From assembly GCA_963668365.1 (NCBI GenBank), contig OY764266.1, positions 2,418,001 through 2,482,000 on the forward strand: a stretch of 64,000 nt of DNA. The letters run 5' to 3'. Source of the stretch: VXNE01 sp963668365. GTDB lineage: Bacteria > Pseudomonadota > Gammaproteobacteria > Pseudomonadales > Azotimanducaceae. Shown here in pieces: positions 9,131-17,432 of the stretch. Under the pieces are notes generated by a model that had not been told where the DNA came from, searched no databases, and saw only the letters and a program-made list of their open reading frames with translations. Within the stretch, counting starts at the first letter, position 1, and every line of letters starts with the position of its first letter. Made by a program: the position numbers and the translations under genes.

Positions 9131-9212
9131 TCAGGAGCCCGGATGGAATACGTCGTCGATCGTTCCGGCGTCCAGCACGTTCTCGGCCCAGGTCTCCAGC
9201 TCGGCGGTGTCT
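9131..9212 (-). pseudogene. Possible relic of a gene 3' end
   Basis: Between two convergent genes the minus strand reads LDTAELETWAENVLDAGTID followed by DVFHPGS and a stop. This resembles the C-terminal helix of Rpn/DUF4351-type nuclease proteins (pattern LE.WAERVLDA.TL.EVF). No start or upstream body is left, as further up the frame is antisense to the Tsx-like gene. A GGGCT/AGCCC hairpin (9127-9140) overlaps its end. Family assignment is from memory of the motif and is weak. Confidence 0.3.
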
Positions 9213-9996
9213 AGAGTTTCCAGACAAACAGGGCCTGCAGGGCGCTTTCGTCGGTGGCGCCGTCGCCGAGTTTGTTCATCCAGAACTGGTACTCGATGCC
9301 GACCGAGATGCGATCGTTTGGATTCCAGCGCAGTTGCGGCTGCGCGAGGATCCATGATTCGACCCTGCTGCCGAATTCATTCTCGCGCCCCGCGACGTAC
9401 TCCACGTGGCCTTCGATGCTGAAGCTCGACTCGCCGATTCGGAACGGCCGCGCGAAATTGAAATCCAGCATGAAGGCGTCGTCCTCCCGCGGCGCGCCCC
9501 CGGATGCCGCCCCTTCGCTGTCGTCGATGTAGGCGGCGACATCGAGATTCGCGAACGCGAAGCCGGGCAGGTCGAGAGACAGCCGCAATCCCGGCAGATA
9601 CTTCTTCACATTGGCGTCGGCGCCCCAGTTGATGCCCAGGATGAGGCCGACGTCGGAAGCGATCCCGCCACCCGTTTTCTTGCCCCGGATCTTGCCGAGA
9701 CTGAAGTTCGAGTACCACTCTCCGTAGAGGTCGAAGTCCTGAAACCCCGGGTCCCGGGCGTCGAGCGCGTCGACGAAAAAGAAGTTGTCGCCGTATTTCC
9801 ATCCGCTCGCGTGCTGCAGCGTGTAGATGAGATGGTCTGCATCGCCCCCGCCGGCGAAAGTCGGAATGTCCAGGTTGCCGAACTGCAATTGCAGCTCGGT
9901 ATTGCTCCACTCGGCGCCGCGGGCGGGCAGGGTGGATAGCAGGACCAGGACCGCCAGACCGCTGAAGCCCGATACGCGCACCGTTTCCTCGAACAA
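9211..9996 (-). CDS. Tsx/OmpK-like nucleoside-specific outer-membrane channel
   Basis: The 261-residue protein has a signal peptide (…LVLLSTLPARGA-EW) and then alternating beta-strands with aromatic girdles, the layout of a 12-stranded Tsx barrel. Family-like blocks are WSNTELQLQFGNL, YTLQHASGWKYGDNFFFVD, DLYGEWYSNFSLGKI and the end strand QALFVWKL. Tsx proteins let nucleosides cross the outer membrane. Size (about 240 mature residues) fits. Its neighbour is an MFS transporter on the same strand, 18 bp upstream, so the two may work as an outer and inner membrane pair for one substrate (inference). Confidence 0.8.
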   Translation of the reverse strand: MFEETVRVSGFSGLAVLVLLSTLPARGAEWSNTELQLQFGNLDIPTFAGGGDADHLIYTLQHASGWKYGDNFFFVDALDARDPGFQDFDLYGEWYSNFSLGKIRGKKTGGGIASDVGLILGINWGADANVKKYLPGLRLSLDLPGFAFANLDVAAYIDDSEGAASGGAPREDDAFMLDFNFARPFRIGESSFSIEGHVEYVAGRENEFGSRVESWILAQPQLRWNPNDRISVGIEYQFWMNKLGDGATDESALQALFVWKL

Positions 9997-10014
9997 GCCC
10001 CGTCGCGGGACAGT

Positions 10015-11232
10015 CTATCGGTTACGGTGCGTTTCCGGGGCGATGACCGCGAACAGGGTGGTTGCGGCCAGAAGCGCTGCCGCCGCGGTCCACAGAGGCG
10101 CGTCGAGGCCGGCTGCGTCGCCTAGCCAACCGAGCAGGATCGGGCCGACGACGTAGCCGATATCGCTTATCGTCCGGTAGGAACTCATCGCCGCGGCGTT
10201 CAGTCCCGGTGGCGCGGAGTCGGCGGCATAGGCCGACGGCGCGGCGGCGGCGGCCGCGCTCGCGCCTCCCCAGACGGCGCACGCCAGCAGGAACCACGCG
10301 TATGCCGGGGCCAGGCTGAAACAGAGCATGGACATGCTGGTCAGGATGGTGGTCGGTACGATGACGGCCTTGCGCCCGTAGCGATCCACCAGCGCGCCCG
10401 CCGGATAGGTTATGGCGAGTCCGATGATGCTGCCGAGGGCCAGACCGAAGCCGATGTCGCTGGGGTCCAGTCCCAGGCGGTCGCGCGCGAGTACCGGAAC
10501 GATGCTGAACAGGGCGCCGGTTCGCGCCGCGGCGCCGGTCAGGCTGATCAGGCATACGAGCAGAAAACCGGCATTGCCGGCAAGCGCCCGCAGTTGGCTG
10601 CGCCACGGCAGGATCGAAACGCTCGGGTCGCGTTCGGACGCGCCCATTTCGCGCGTTTCGGCCACGCCGAACCAGGCGATGGCGGCAACGACGGCGCTGG
10701 CCAGGCCGTAGACCAGGAATGGCGCTTCCAGCCCGAAACGCTCGGCCAGGTAGCCGCCTGGCAGCGGACCGATGCCGACGGCGAACAGGAACACTCCCTG
10801 GTAGATGGCGAGGGTGCGACCGCGCGTCGAGGCGTGCGTGATGTCGGCCAGCACGATCAGGCCGGCGGTCAGCACCACGCCTGCGCCGGCGCCAGACACG
10901 AAACGGGCCGCTACCAGTTCCACGTAGCTTCCAGCCATGGCGGACCACAAGTTTCCCAGGGTGGACAATGCGCCGCCGATGGCCAGGGCGTTGCGCCTGC
11001 CCAGGCGGTCGGCAACTTGGCCTGCGGGCACGGCGAGCAGGAACCGGGCCAATCCGTAGACGGCGATGGTCGCGCCGATGGCGACCTGGGGCACGCCGAA
11101 TGACTGCGCGTACAGCGGAAGCACCGGAATCACCGCGCCGAAACCCAGTTGGTTGACCGCGATCAGGACGCACATCCACGCGAGGATGCTGCGGGGAGAT
11201 GGTGCGTTCATGGCGCTGCGGCCGGGCTTCAT
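10015..11232 (-). CDS. Major facilitator superfamily transporter
   Basis: The protein has about 12 hydrophobic segments and the MFS signature loop between TM2 and TM3 (GQVADRLGRRNAL) with its echo in the second half (GALVDRYGRKAVI). The first membrane segment follows MNAPSPRSILAWM, so the start is ATG 11232 or 11211. A longer open frame to 11340 would overlap the divergent gene and has no support. The even 2x6-TM pattern with a mid-protein loop (TREMGASERDPSVS) suits a drug or metabolite antiporter. The substrate is unknown. It is divergent from the molybdenum hydroxylase (107 bp between starts) and lies upstream of the Tsx-like gene. Confidence 0.85.
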   Translation of the reverse strand: MKPGRSAMNAPSPRSILAWMCVLIAVNQLGFGAVIPVLPLYAQSFGVPQVAIGATIAVYGLARFLLAVPAGQVADRLGRRNALAIGGALSTLGNLWSAMAGSYVELVAARFVSGAGAGVVLTAGLIVLADITHASTRGRTLAIYQGVFLFAVGIGPLPGGYLAERFGLEAPFLVYGLASAVVAAIAWFGVAETREMGASERDPSVSILPWRSQLRALAGNAGFLLVCLISLTGAAARTGALFSIVPVLARDRLGLDPSDIGFGLALGSIIGLAITYPAGALVDRYGRKAVIVPTTILTSMSMLCFSLAPAYAWFLLACAVWGGASAAAAAAPSAYAADSAPPGLNAAAMSSYRTISDIGYVVGPILLGWLGDAAGLDAPLWTAAAALLAATTLFAVIAPETHRNR

Positions 11233-11339
11233 TGGCCGGTGTTCCGGGATGACGACTGTTGCCTTGAGGATCGAGCACGTCAGTTCGCTGGCGCACTGTG
11301 GCATCATTATGGGCTTATCCAGCAGGCAAGCGAGCACCA

Positions 11340-13577
11340 ATGAGCGAAGCGATCGACTTTCGATATGTGGGAACGCGGCCCGTCAGACCGGACGGCGTCG
11401 ACAAGGTCACGGGACGCGCGAACTACGGCGCGGACTTCAGCCTTCCGGGCATGATCCAGGGGCGCGTCTTGAGAAGCCCCCACGCCCACGCGCGCATCTT
11501 GAGTATCGATACGAGCAAGGCGCTGGCGATGGACGGCGTGCTGGCCGTCGTCACCGGTGACGACTTGCCGGCGCTGAGCGAGGTCAAGGATCCGGACCTG
11601 GCCGTCAATGTCATTGCGCGCGATCGCGTCCTGTATCACGGCCATGCGGTCGCCGCGGTCGCCGCGTCATCGACGACCATCGCCGACCGGGCCCTCGAAG
11701 CCATCGAAGTGGAATATGAGCCGCTGCGGGCTCTGATGTCGCTGGAGGAGGCGACCGCGCCGGACGCACCGCTCCTGTACGACGATATCTTCACCCAGGG
11801 GTTGCCCGAGACGCCGACCAAACCGTCGAACATACCGCAAAAACACATGCTCTCCGGCGGCGACCTCGAGGCAGGTTTCGAATTGGCGGACGTCATCGTC
11901 GAGGGCGAATACTCGACGCCGACAGTGCACCAGGGCTACATCGAGCCGCACGCCTGTGTTGCCGACATCAACGAGGAGGGGCGCGCGACGGTCTGGTGCT
12001 CCACCCAGGGCCACTTCGGCGTTCGCGGCTCCGTGGCCGGGGTGCTGGGAATGGACGTGTCGAAGATCAAGGTCATAGCGAGTGAGATCGGCGGCGGATT
12101 CGGCGGCAAGCTCACGCTGTACCTGGAGCCGCTCGCCGTTGTCATGTCCCGACAGTCGGGGCGTCCCGTCAAGATGGTCATGAGCCGCGAGGAGGTGTTC
12201 CGCGCCTCGGGCCCCGTGTCCGCCACGCGCTCGCGGGTGAAGATAGGAGCAAAGCGCGACGGCACGTTGACCGCGATGCAGGCGGAGCTTTGGTACGAGG
12301 CCGGCGCCTATCGGGGCGGCGGGCCGATGCGCCCCGGATGCATGTGCATCTTCGCTGGCTATACCTGTCCGAACTTCCTCATCGAGGGCTACACCGTGGT
12401 GGTCAACAAGCCCAAGGTCGCCGCCTACCGGGCGCCCGGCTCGCCGCAGTCGAACTTCGCCGGCGAGTCGACGCTGGATGAACTGGCTCGGAAGCTTGGC
12501 ATGGACCCGATCGAGTTGCGCCTGAAGAACGCCGTCAGCGAGGGTAGCCAGTCCACCTACGGGCCGAGGTTCTCCAAGGTGGGGCTGCGGGAATGTCTTG
12601 AGGCGGCAAGGAGCCACCCGAATTACGCCGCGGAACTCGGCGAGAACGAGGGCCGCGGCGTTGCCGTCGGGTTCTGGTTCAACGGCGGCAACCAGTCGTC
12701 GGCGGAAGTGCTGGTCAATGAGAACGGCACGGTGACGGTGGTGGAGGGCAATCCCGACATCGGCGGGTCGCGGGCCTCGATGGCGCTGCAGTGCGCGGAG
12801 ACGCTGGGCATTCCCTACGAGGACATCCAGGTGGTGGTGGCGGACACGGAAAGCGTTGGCTTCAACAATGCCACCGGCGGCAGCCGCACGACCTTTGCTA
12901 CCGGCATGGCCGTGATCGAAGCGTCGCGCAAGATCATCGCGGAAATGCGGGAACGCGCTGCGGCCACCTGGGACGTCGACGTCGACCAGGTCGACTGGGT
13001 CGACGGTCGCGCAGTGCCGAAGGCGGGTGCCAACGTGGATGTGGAGCCGCTGTCGCTGCGCGAGATCGCGGGCGATGCGGCGCGGACCGGCGGGCCGATC
13101 AACGCGACGGCATCGCTGAATGCGCAAGGCCCCGGCCCGGCTTTCTCGGTGAACGTTGCGGACGTCAGGATCGATCGGGACACCGGCAAGACCGACGTCT
13201 TGCGTTTTACCGCCGTGCAGGATGCGGGCAAGGCCGTGCATCCGAGCTACGTCGAAGGACAGTTGCAGGGCGGCGCGGCGCAGGGCATTGGCTGGGCGCT
13301 GAACGAGGAGTACATCTGGGACTCCGAGGGCAGGCTGGACAACGCGGGGTTCCTCGACTATCGCGTCCCGGTCGCATCGGACTTGCCGATGATAGATACG
13401 CACATCGTGGAGGTCGCCAATCCCTCGCATCCGTTCGGAGTTCGCGGATGCGGCGAGACGCCCATCGTGGCGCCGCTGGCCGCTACCGCGAACGCGGTTC
13501 GGGGCGCGGCGGGAGTCCGCGTGCACGATCTCCCGATTTCGCCCCCGCGCCTGCTGGCGGCGCTGTCGGAGGACTGA
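11340..13577 (+). CDS. Xanthine dehydrogenase-family molybdopterin-binding (large) subunit
   Basis: The 745-residue protein is the molybdenum-cofactor catalytic subunit of the xanthine/aldehyde/CO-dehydrogenase family. It starts with the Ald_Xan_dh 'a/b hammerhead' domain (VDKVTGRANYGADFSLPG, residues about 15-135). The Moco-binding region follows, with TQGHFGVRGSVAGVLG, EIGGGFGGK, VAAYRAPGSPQ and, near the end, GVRGCGE, whose Glu is the conserved general base. The start ATG at 11340 is chosen because the N-terminus then matches the family; the frame extends upstream only into promoter DNA. Such enzymes hydroxylate heterocycles or aldehydes and normally need separate 2Fe-2S and FAD subunits. 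None lies on either side here, so partners must be elsewhere. Substrate unknown. Confidence 0.9.
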   Translation: MSEAIDFRYVGTRPVRPDGVDKVTGRANYGADFSLPGMIQGRVLRSPHAHARILSIDTSKALAMDGVLAVVTGDDLPALSEVKDPDLAVNVIARDRVLYHGHAVAAVAASSTTIADRALEAIEVEYEPLRALMSLEEATAPDAPLLYDDIFTQGLPETPTKPSNIPQKHMLSGGDLEAGFELADVIVEGEYSTPTVHQGYIEPHACVADINEEGRATVWCSTQGHFGVRGSVAGVLGMDVSKIKVIASEIGGGFGGKLTLYLEPLAVVMSRQSGRPVKMVMSREEVFRASGPVSATRSRVKIGAKRDGTLTAMQAELWYEAGAYRGGGPMRPGCMCIFAGYTCPNFLIEGYTVVVNKPKVAAYRAPGSPQSNFAGESTLDELARKLGMDPIELRLKNAVSEGSQSTYGPRFSKVGLRECLEAARSHPNYAAELGENEGRGVAVGFWFNGGNQSSAEVLVNENGTVTVVEGNPDIGGSRASMALQCAETLGIPYEDIQVVVADTESVGFNNATGGSRTTFATGMAVIEASRKIIAEMRERAAATWDVDVDQVDWVDGRAVPKAGANVDVEPLSLREIAGDAARTGGPINATASLNAQGPGPAFSVNVADVRIDRDTGKTDVLRFTAVQDAGKAVHPSYVEGQLQGGAAQGIGWALNEEYIWDSEGRLDNAGFLDYRVPVASDLPMIDTHIVEVANPSHPFGVRGCGETPIVAPLAATANAVRGAAGVRVHDLPISPPRLLAALSED

Positions 13578-13668
13578 TCCGAGGGGATTTGCCGGCGTGC
13601 TCGCTGCGGGACGTGAACCTCGCGGCGACCGCGCCCGTCGAACGTTTCAGTCGGATCACGGAACCCGA

Positions 13669-14625
13669 TCAGCCGAGATTCCACTGGGTGCGGGCGCGCA
13701 GTCTCGCCAGGAACGCTTCGGTGTAGGCGTCTTCCGGCGCTTCCCGCACCATCTCGTCCAGGTGGTGGGCATCGTCGCCGACGAGAATGCGCCAGCGCTC
13801 TTCGCGCACGCCGTCCAGGATGATCGACGCGGCCTGCGCCGGAGTCGTCGGGGCGCTTTGACGGAACCACTCGCCGATTCCGGCGACGACCTCGCGCACC
13901 TGCTCGTCGCTGGCGGAGCTGTCGATCACCCCCAGCGCCGTATAGCGTCTGCGCGCGCGGGCCAGCGCTTCCCCGGCGATTTCCCCTCCGCGCATGATCC
14001 TTTGCACGTTGATGCCGATCGACGTGCCGATATGGCCGGGCATGACGACGGACACCTTGACGTGCGGCGCGTTGTTGGCGAAGTCCGTGATCAGCGCTTC
14101 GGTGAAGCCCTTTACGGCGAACTTCGCGGCGCTGTAGGCCGAATGGGTGCTCCCGGGTCCGAGCGTCGCCCAGAAACCGTTGACGCTGCTGGTGTTGATC
14201 ATGTGCGCGTCGGCGCTCGCCACCAGCATGGGCATGAAGGCGCGGGCGCAGTAGTAGACGCCGAACCAGCAGATATTGAATGTGCGCTCCCACTCGTCGC
14301 GGTCCTGGTCGACGAAGCTGCTGCCGCCGCCGACACCGGCATTGTTGAACAGCAGGTCGATGTGGTCGGTGTCGTGCGCCGACTTGACCGCCTCTCGGAA
14401 AGCGATGACCTCGTCCTCGACAGCCACGTCGCACCGGTGCGCGCTGACGGCGCACCCCTGCGCGGCTTCGCCCTCGCAAAGCCGACTCGTTTGCGCAAGG
14501 TTGTCCTCGAGGATGTCGCAGGTGGCAACGCTGCAACCCTCGGCCACCAGTTGCCGGGCGAGCGCTCTCCCGATACCCGATCCGCCGCCGGTGATGACCG
14601 CGAGCTTGCCGGTGAAATCTTTCAT
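13669..14625 (-). CDS. Short-chain dehydrogenase/reductase (318 aa)
   Basis: ATG 14625 has an excellent GGAGG ten bases upstream. From there the protein starts MKDFTGKLAVITGGGSGIGR, the dinucleotide-binding glycine motif of classical SDRs. It also has NNAG (residues about 95), NTSSVNGFWAT with the catalytic Ser, and YSAAKFAVKG with the catalytic Tyr/Lys. At 318 residues it is longer than the usual 250. The extra C-terminal part (EWFRQSAPTTPAQAASIILD…) is typical of the SDRs often annotated near lipid or steroid catabolism. It is convergent with the molybdenum hydroxylase and divergent from the aldo/keto reductase. Substrate unknown; NAD(P)-dependent alcohol or ketone chemistry is expected. 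Confidence 0.9.
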   Translation of the reverse strand: MKDFTGKLAVITGGGSGIGRALARQLVAEGCSVATCDILEDNLAQTSRLCEGEAAQGCAVSAHRCDVAVEDEVIAFREAVKSAHDTDHIDLLFNNAGVGGGSSFVDQDRDEWERTFNICWFGVYYCARAFMPMLVASADAHMINTSSVNGFWATLGPGSTHSAYSAAKFAVKGFTEALITDFANNAPHVKVSVVMPGHIGTSIGINVQRIMRGGEIAGEALARARRRYTALGVIDSSASDEQVREVVAGIGEWFRQSAPTTPAQAASIILDGVREERWRILVGDDAHHLDEMVREAPEDAYTEAFLARLRARTQWNLG

Positions 14626-14778
14626 GGGACAAACGCCTCCTGGCCGATGTGCTGCCCGAAGTATAGGGTCGTCCGGTGTCGGGTTCGCTGACGTTCGCGG
14701 CTCCTCGTCGAGTCTGGTTGGACGGACCGGGACTATGGGGAGAGAATGACGGGCCGACACTTCGGAGGAGAGAATTCA

Positions 14779-15789
14779 GTGCCTGTGGAAATGCGATTGC
14801 TGGGGCGCACCGGCGTCAGGGTGAGCAACCTGTGCCTTGGAGCGATGACCTACGGACGCCGGACCGCGCCGAAAGACGCGTACGCGATGGTGGACCGGGC
14901 CATTGAACGCGGCGTCAATTTCGTCGACACGGCCAACGCCTATGGCCGGGGACTGAGCGAGCAGGTCCTCGGCGAAGCGCTCGCGCGCAACGGCAAGCGC
15001 GACCGGATTGTCGTGGCGACCAAGTTCCACGGTGCGATGTCCGATGACGACCCGAACATGCAGGGCCTGTCCCGCAGGCACATCCTCGAGGCGTGCGATG
15101 CGAGCCTCAAGCGATTGCAGACGGACTACATCGATCTCTACCAGGTCCATCGCCCGCGCTCGGAGACGCCCATCGACGAGACACTGCGCGCGCTGGACGA
15201 CCTGATTCACGCCGGCAAGGTGCGCTACATCGGGACCTCCACCTTCGCCTCGTGGCAGTTCGTCGAGGCGCTGTGGGCGTCCGAGAAATACCGCCTGAAC
15301 CGGTTCATCTGCGAGCAGATGCCTTACAACCTGCTGGACCGTCGCGTGGAACGCGGACTGATACCGATGGCGCAGACCTATGGCGCGGCGACCATTCCAT
15401 GGGGTCCCCTGGCCGGGGGAATGCTGACGGGCAAATACACGCGCGGCGAGGATCCGCCTCCGGGGACGCGCTTCGCCGAGGAGCGCAACCAGGTGAGCGC
15501 GCGTTTCCACCAGGGCATCTTTGACGTCATCGACGGGTTGCAGTCGATCGCGGACGATCGCGGCGTGCCGCTCTCGCAGTTCGCGCTGGCGTGGGTGATG
15601 GCGCAGCCCGGGGTGACGAGCCCCATCATCGGGCCGCGCACAATGGAGCAACTGGACGACAACCTGGACGCGGCCGATTACACGCTGACCGAAGAGGACT
15701 GCCGGGCGGTGGACGCGGTCATTCCTCCGGGCCGCATGGTTTCGCCGTACTACGAGGCCAACTTCGGCCCGCACCCGTACCGGCTTTGA
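14779..15789 (+). CDS. Aldo/keto reductase
   Basis: GTG 14779 has GGAGGAGA seven bases upstream and gives a 336-residue protein starting VPVEMRLLGRTGVRVSNLCL, exactly where the family begins. The ATG at 14746 lies before the ribosome site. The catalytic tetrad is visible: Asp and Tyr in DTANAYGRGLSEQ, Lys in VVATKFHG, His in YQVHRPR. The C-terminus has the NADPH-site loop (GPRTMEQLDDNL). It belongs to the AKR group of YghZ/oxidoreductase type that reduces aldehydes or ketones. It is 57 bp upstream of the acyl-CoA synthetase and possibly co-transcribed with it. Confidence 0.9.
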   Translation: MPVEMRLLGRTGVRVSNLCLGAMTYGRRTAPKDAYAMVDRAIERGVNFVDTANAYGRGLSEQVLGEALARNGKRDRIVVATKFHGAMSDDDPNMQGLSRRHILEACDASLKRLQTDYIDLYQVHRPRSETPIDETLRALDDLIHAGKVRYIGTSTFASWQFVEALWASEKYRLNRFICEQMPYNLLDRRVERGLIPMAQTYGAATIPWGPLAGGMLTGKYTRGEDPPPGTRFAEERNQVSARFHQGIFDVIDGLQSIADDRGVPLSQFALAWVMAQPGVTSPIIGPRTMEQLDDNLDAADYTLTEEDCRAVDAVIPPGRMVSPYYEANFGPHPYRL

Positions 15790-15846
15790 GGCTCAAGCGC
15801 CGCTTGGTGCAGTCTCAACGCAAGGGCGGAATCTGACCCGCAAACC

Positions 15847-17331
15847 ATGAACGACAACGTCTATTCGCTGTTCGAGACGCGGTTTCGCACGGACGAGGAT
15901 GCCGCCTGCCTGTGGTTGCCGGATCGGAACGACTGGCGCTATGGGGATCTCGAGGACCGGACATCACGGGCCGCGGGGGCGCTAGTCGACCTGGGAGTTC
16001 AGCCTGGGGACCGCGTCGTTACGCAGACGGAGAAAACGCCGGAAGCGCTCGCGCTCTATCTCGGCTGCCTCAAGCTAGGGGCGATCTACGTGCCCCTCAA
16101 CACCGCCTATACGGCGGCCGAGATGGAGTATTTCCTGTCGGACGCGAAGCCGGCGCTGCTGGTCTGCGACCCCTCGCAACCGGTTGAGTCCGACGTCCCG
16201 ACCGAAACGTTGGACGCGGGCGGGCGCGGCACCTTCGCCGACCGGATGGACGCGGCGCAGGTACTTGAATCGACGGTGTCGCGCACGTTGGACGACATCG
16301 CCGCCATCGTCTACACGTCCGGCACGACGGGCCGGCCCAAGGGTGCCATGCTGACCCACGGGAACCTTAAGAGCAACGCGCGGACGCTGTGCGACGCCTG
16401 GGGCTGGAGGTCCGACGACGTGTTGCTGCACGCGCTGCCGATCTTCCACGTGCACGGGTTGTTCGTGGCGCTGCACTGCGTGCTCGTCGGCGGCGGGTCG
16501 ATGGTCTTCCTGCCGCGATTCGACGCGGACTCCGTGATCGAGCACCTGCCGCGCTCGACGGTCATGATGGGCGTGCCGACGTTCTATACGCGGCTGCTGG
16601 CCCGCGACGCGTTTTCGAGGGACGTTTGCCAGGGCATGCGCCTTTTCATTTCCGGCTCCGCGCCCCTGGCGGCGCAGACGTTCGCGGCTTTCGAGGCCCG
16701 GACGGGACATCGGATCCTGGAGCGCTACGGCATGTCCGAAACGTTGATGAGCACGTCGAATCCCCTGGTCGGCGAGCGCATTGGAGGGACCGTGGGATTC
16801 GCCTTGCCCGGAGTGGAAGCACGCATCGCGAACGATGGTGGCGTGCTGGGCGAGGGGGAAATCGGGGGTATCGAGGTGCGCGGTCCGAATGTCTTTCGGG
16901 GCTACTGGGAAATGCCGGACAAGACCGCGGAGGAGTTCAGGAGCGACGGCTTCTTTCAGACCGGTGACCTGGGCGTGATGGACGGCGAGGGTCGCATCTC
17001 CATCGTCGGCCGTGCCAAGGACCTGATCATCTCGGGCGGCTACAACGTCTACCCGAAGGAAGTGGAAACGCTGATGGACGACATGCCGGAAGTGTCGGAG
17101 AGCGCCGTGATCGGCGTGCCGCACCCGGACTTTGGCGAGGGGGTCGTTGCGGTGGTCGTGCCGCGAGACCGTCCGGTGGATGTCGGCATGGTCGAGAGGG
17201 CCCTAAAGGACAGGCTCGCGCGGTTCAAGCAGCCAAAGCGCGTAATTTGCGTGGAAGACCTGCCCCGCAACGTCATGGGAAAGGTGCAGAAGAACGCATT
17301 GCGCGAGCGTTTTGCCAATCTGTTTGCGTAG
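15847..17331 (+). CDS. matB: Malonyl-CoA synthetase-like acyl-CoA synthetase
   Basis: The 494-residue ANL-superfamily enzyme has the AMP/P-loop motif YTSGTTGRPKGAMLTH, core motif ERYGMSET, the adenylation hinge GRAKDLIISGGYNVYPKEVE and the C-terminal catalytic lysine (MGKVQKNALRE). The segment after the core motif (LMSTSNPLVGERIGGTVGF) and LHALPIFHVHGLFVALH closely resemble MatB malonyl-CoA synthetases and human ACSF3. It is therefore likely to activate malonate or a methylmalonate-like diacid to its CoA thioester with ATP. MatB identity rests on these motifs; other short or medium acids cannot be excluded. It follows the aldo/keto reductase and precedes the serine hydrolase on the same strand. 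Confidence 0.8.
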   Translation: MNDNVYSLFETRFRTDEDAACLWLPDRNDWRYGDLEDRTSRAAGALVDLGVQPGDRVVTQTEKTPEALALYLGCLKLGAIYVPLNTAYTAAEMEYFLSDAKPALLVCDPSQPVESDVPTETLDAGGRGTFADRMDAAQVLESTVSRTLDDIAAIVYTSGTTGRPKGAMLTHGNLKSNARTLCDAWGWRSDDVLLHALPIFHVHGLFVALHCVLVGGGSMVFLPRFDADSVIEHLPRSTVMMGVPTFYTRLLARDAFSRDVCQGMRLFISGSAPLAAQTFAAFEARTGHRILERYGMSETLMSTSNPLVGERIGGTVGFALPGVEARIANDGGVLGEGEIGGIEVRGPNVFRGYWEMPDKTAEEFRSDGFFQTGDLGVMDGEGRISIVGRAKDLIISGGYNVYPKEVETLMDDMPEVSESAVIGVPHPDFGEGVVAVVVPRDRPVDVGMVERALKDRLARFKQPKRVICVEDLPRNVMGKVQKNALRERFANLFA

Positions 17332-17432
17332 AATGCACCCGCTGCGGCCTACGGGCTGCCGGGCCAAAAAAGTACCGAAACCAACGTGCTGTGGGAACGC
17401 CGCTGCAGGTCATCCCCCGCGAAGGAGAATCC

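Noticed and set aside
11667..13526. A 619-codon minus-strand ORF
   Set aside because: It is antisense to the molybdenum hydroxylase gene and has low-complexity His/Arg-rich composition. Long shadow frames are expected in high-G+C DNA.
14776..15774. A 332-codon minus-strand ORF
   Set aside because: Antisense shadow of the aldo/keto reductase gene, whose catalytic tetrad is intact.
17247..17432. A longer N-terminus for the serine hydrolase
   Set aside because: It overlaps the end of the acyl-CoA synthetase gene and would hide the signal peptide. GAAGGAG precedes ATG 17433.
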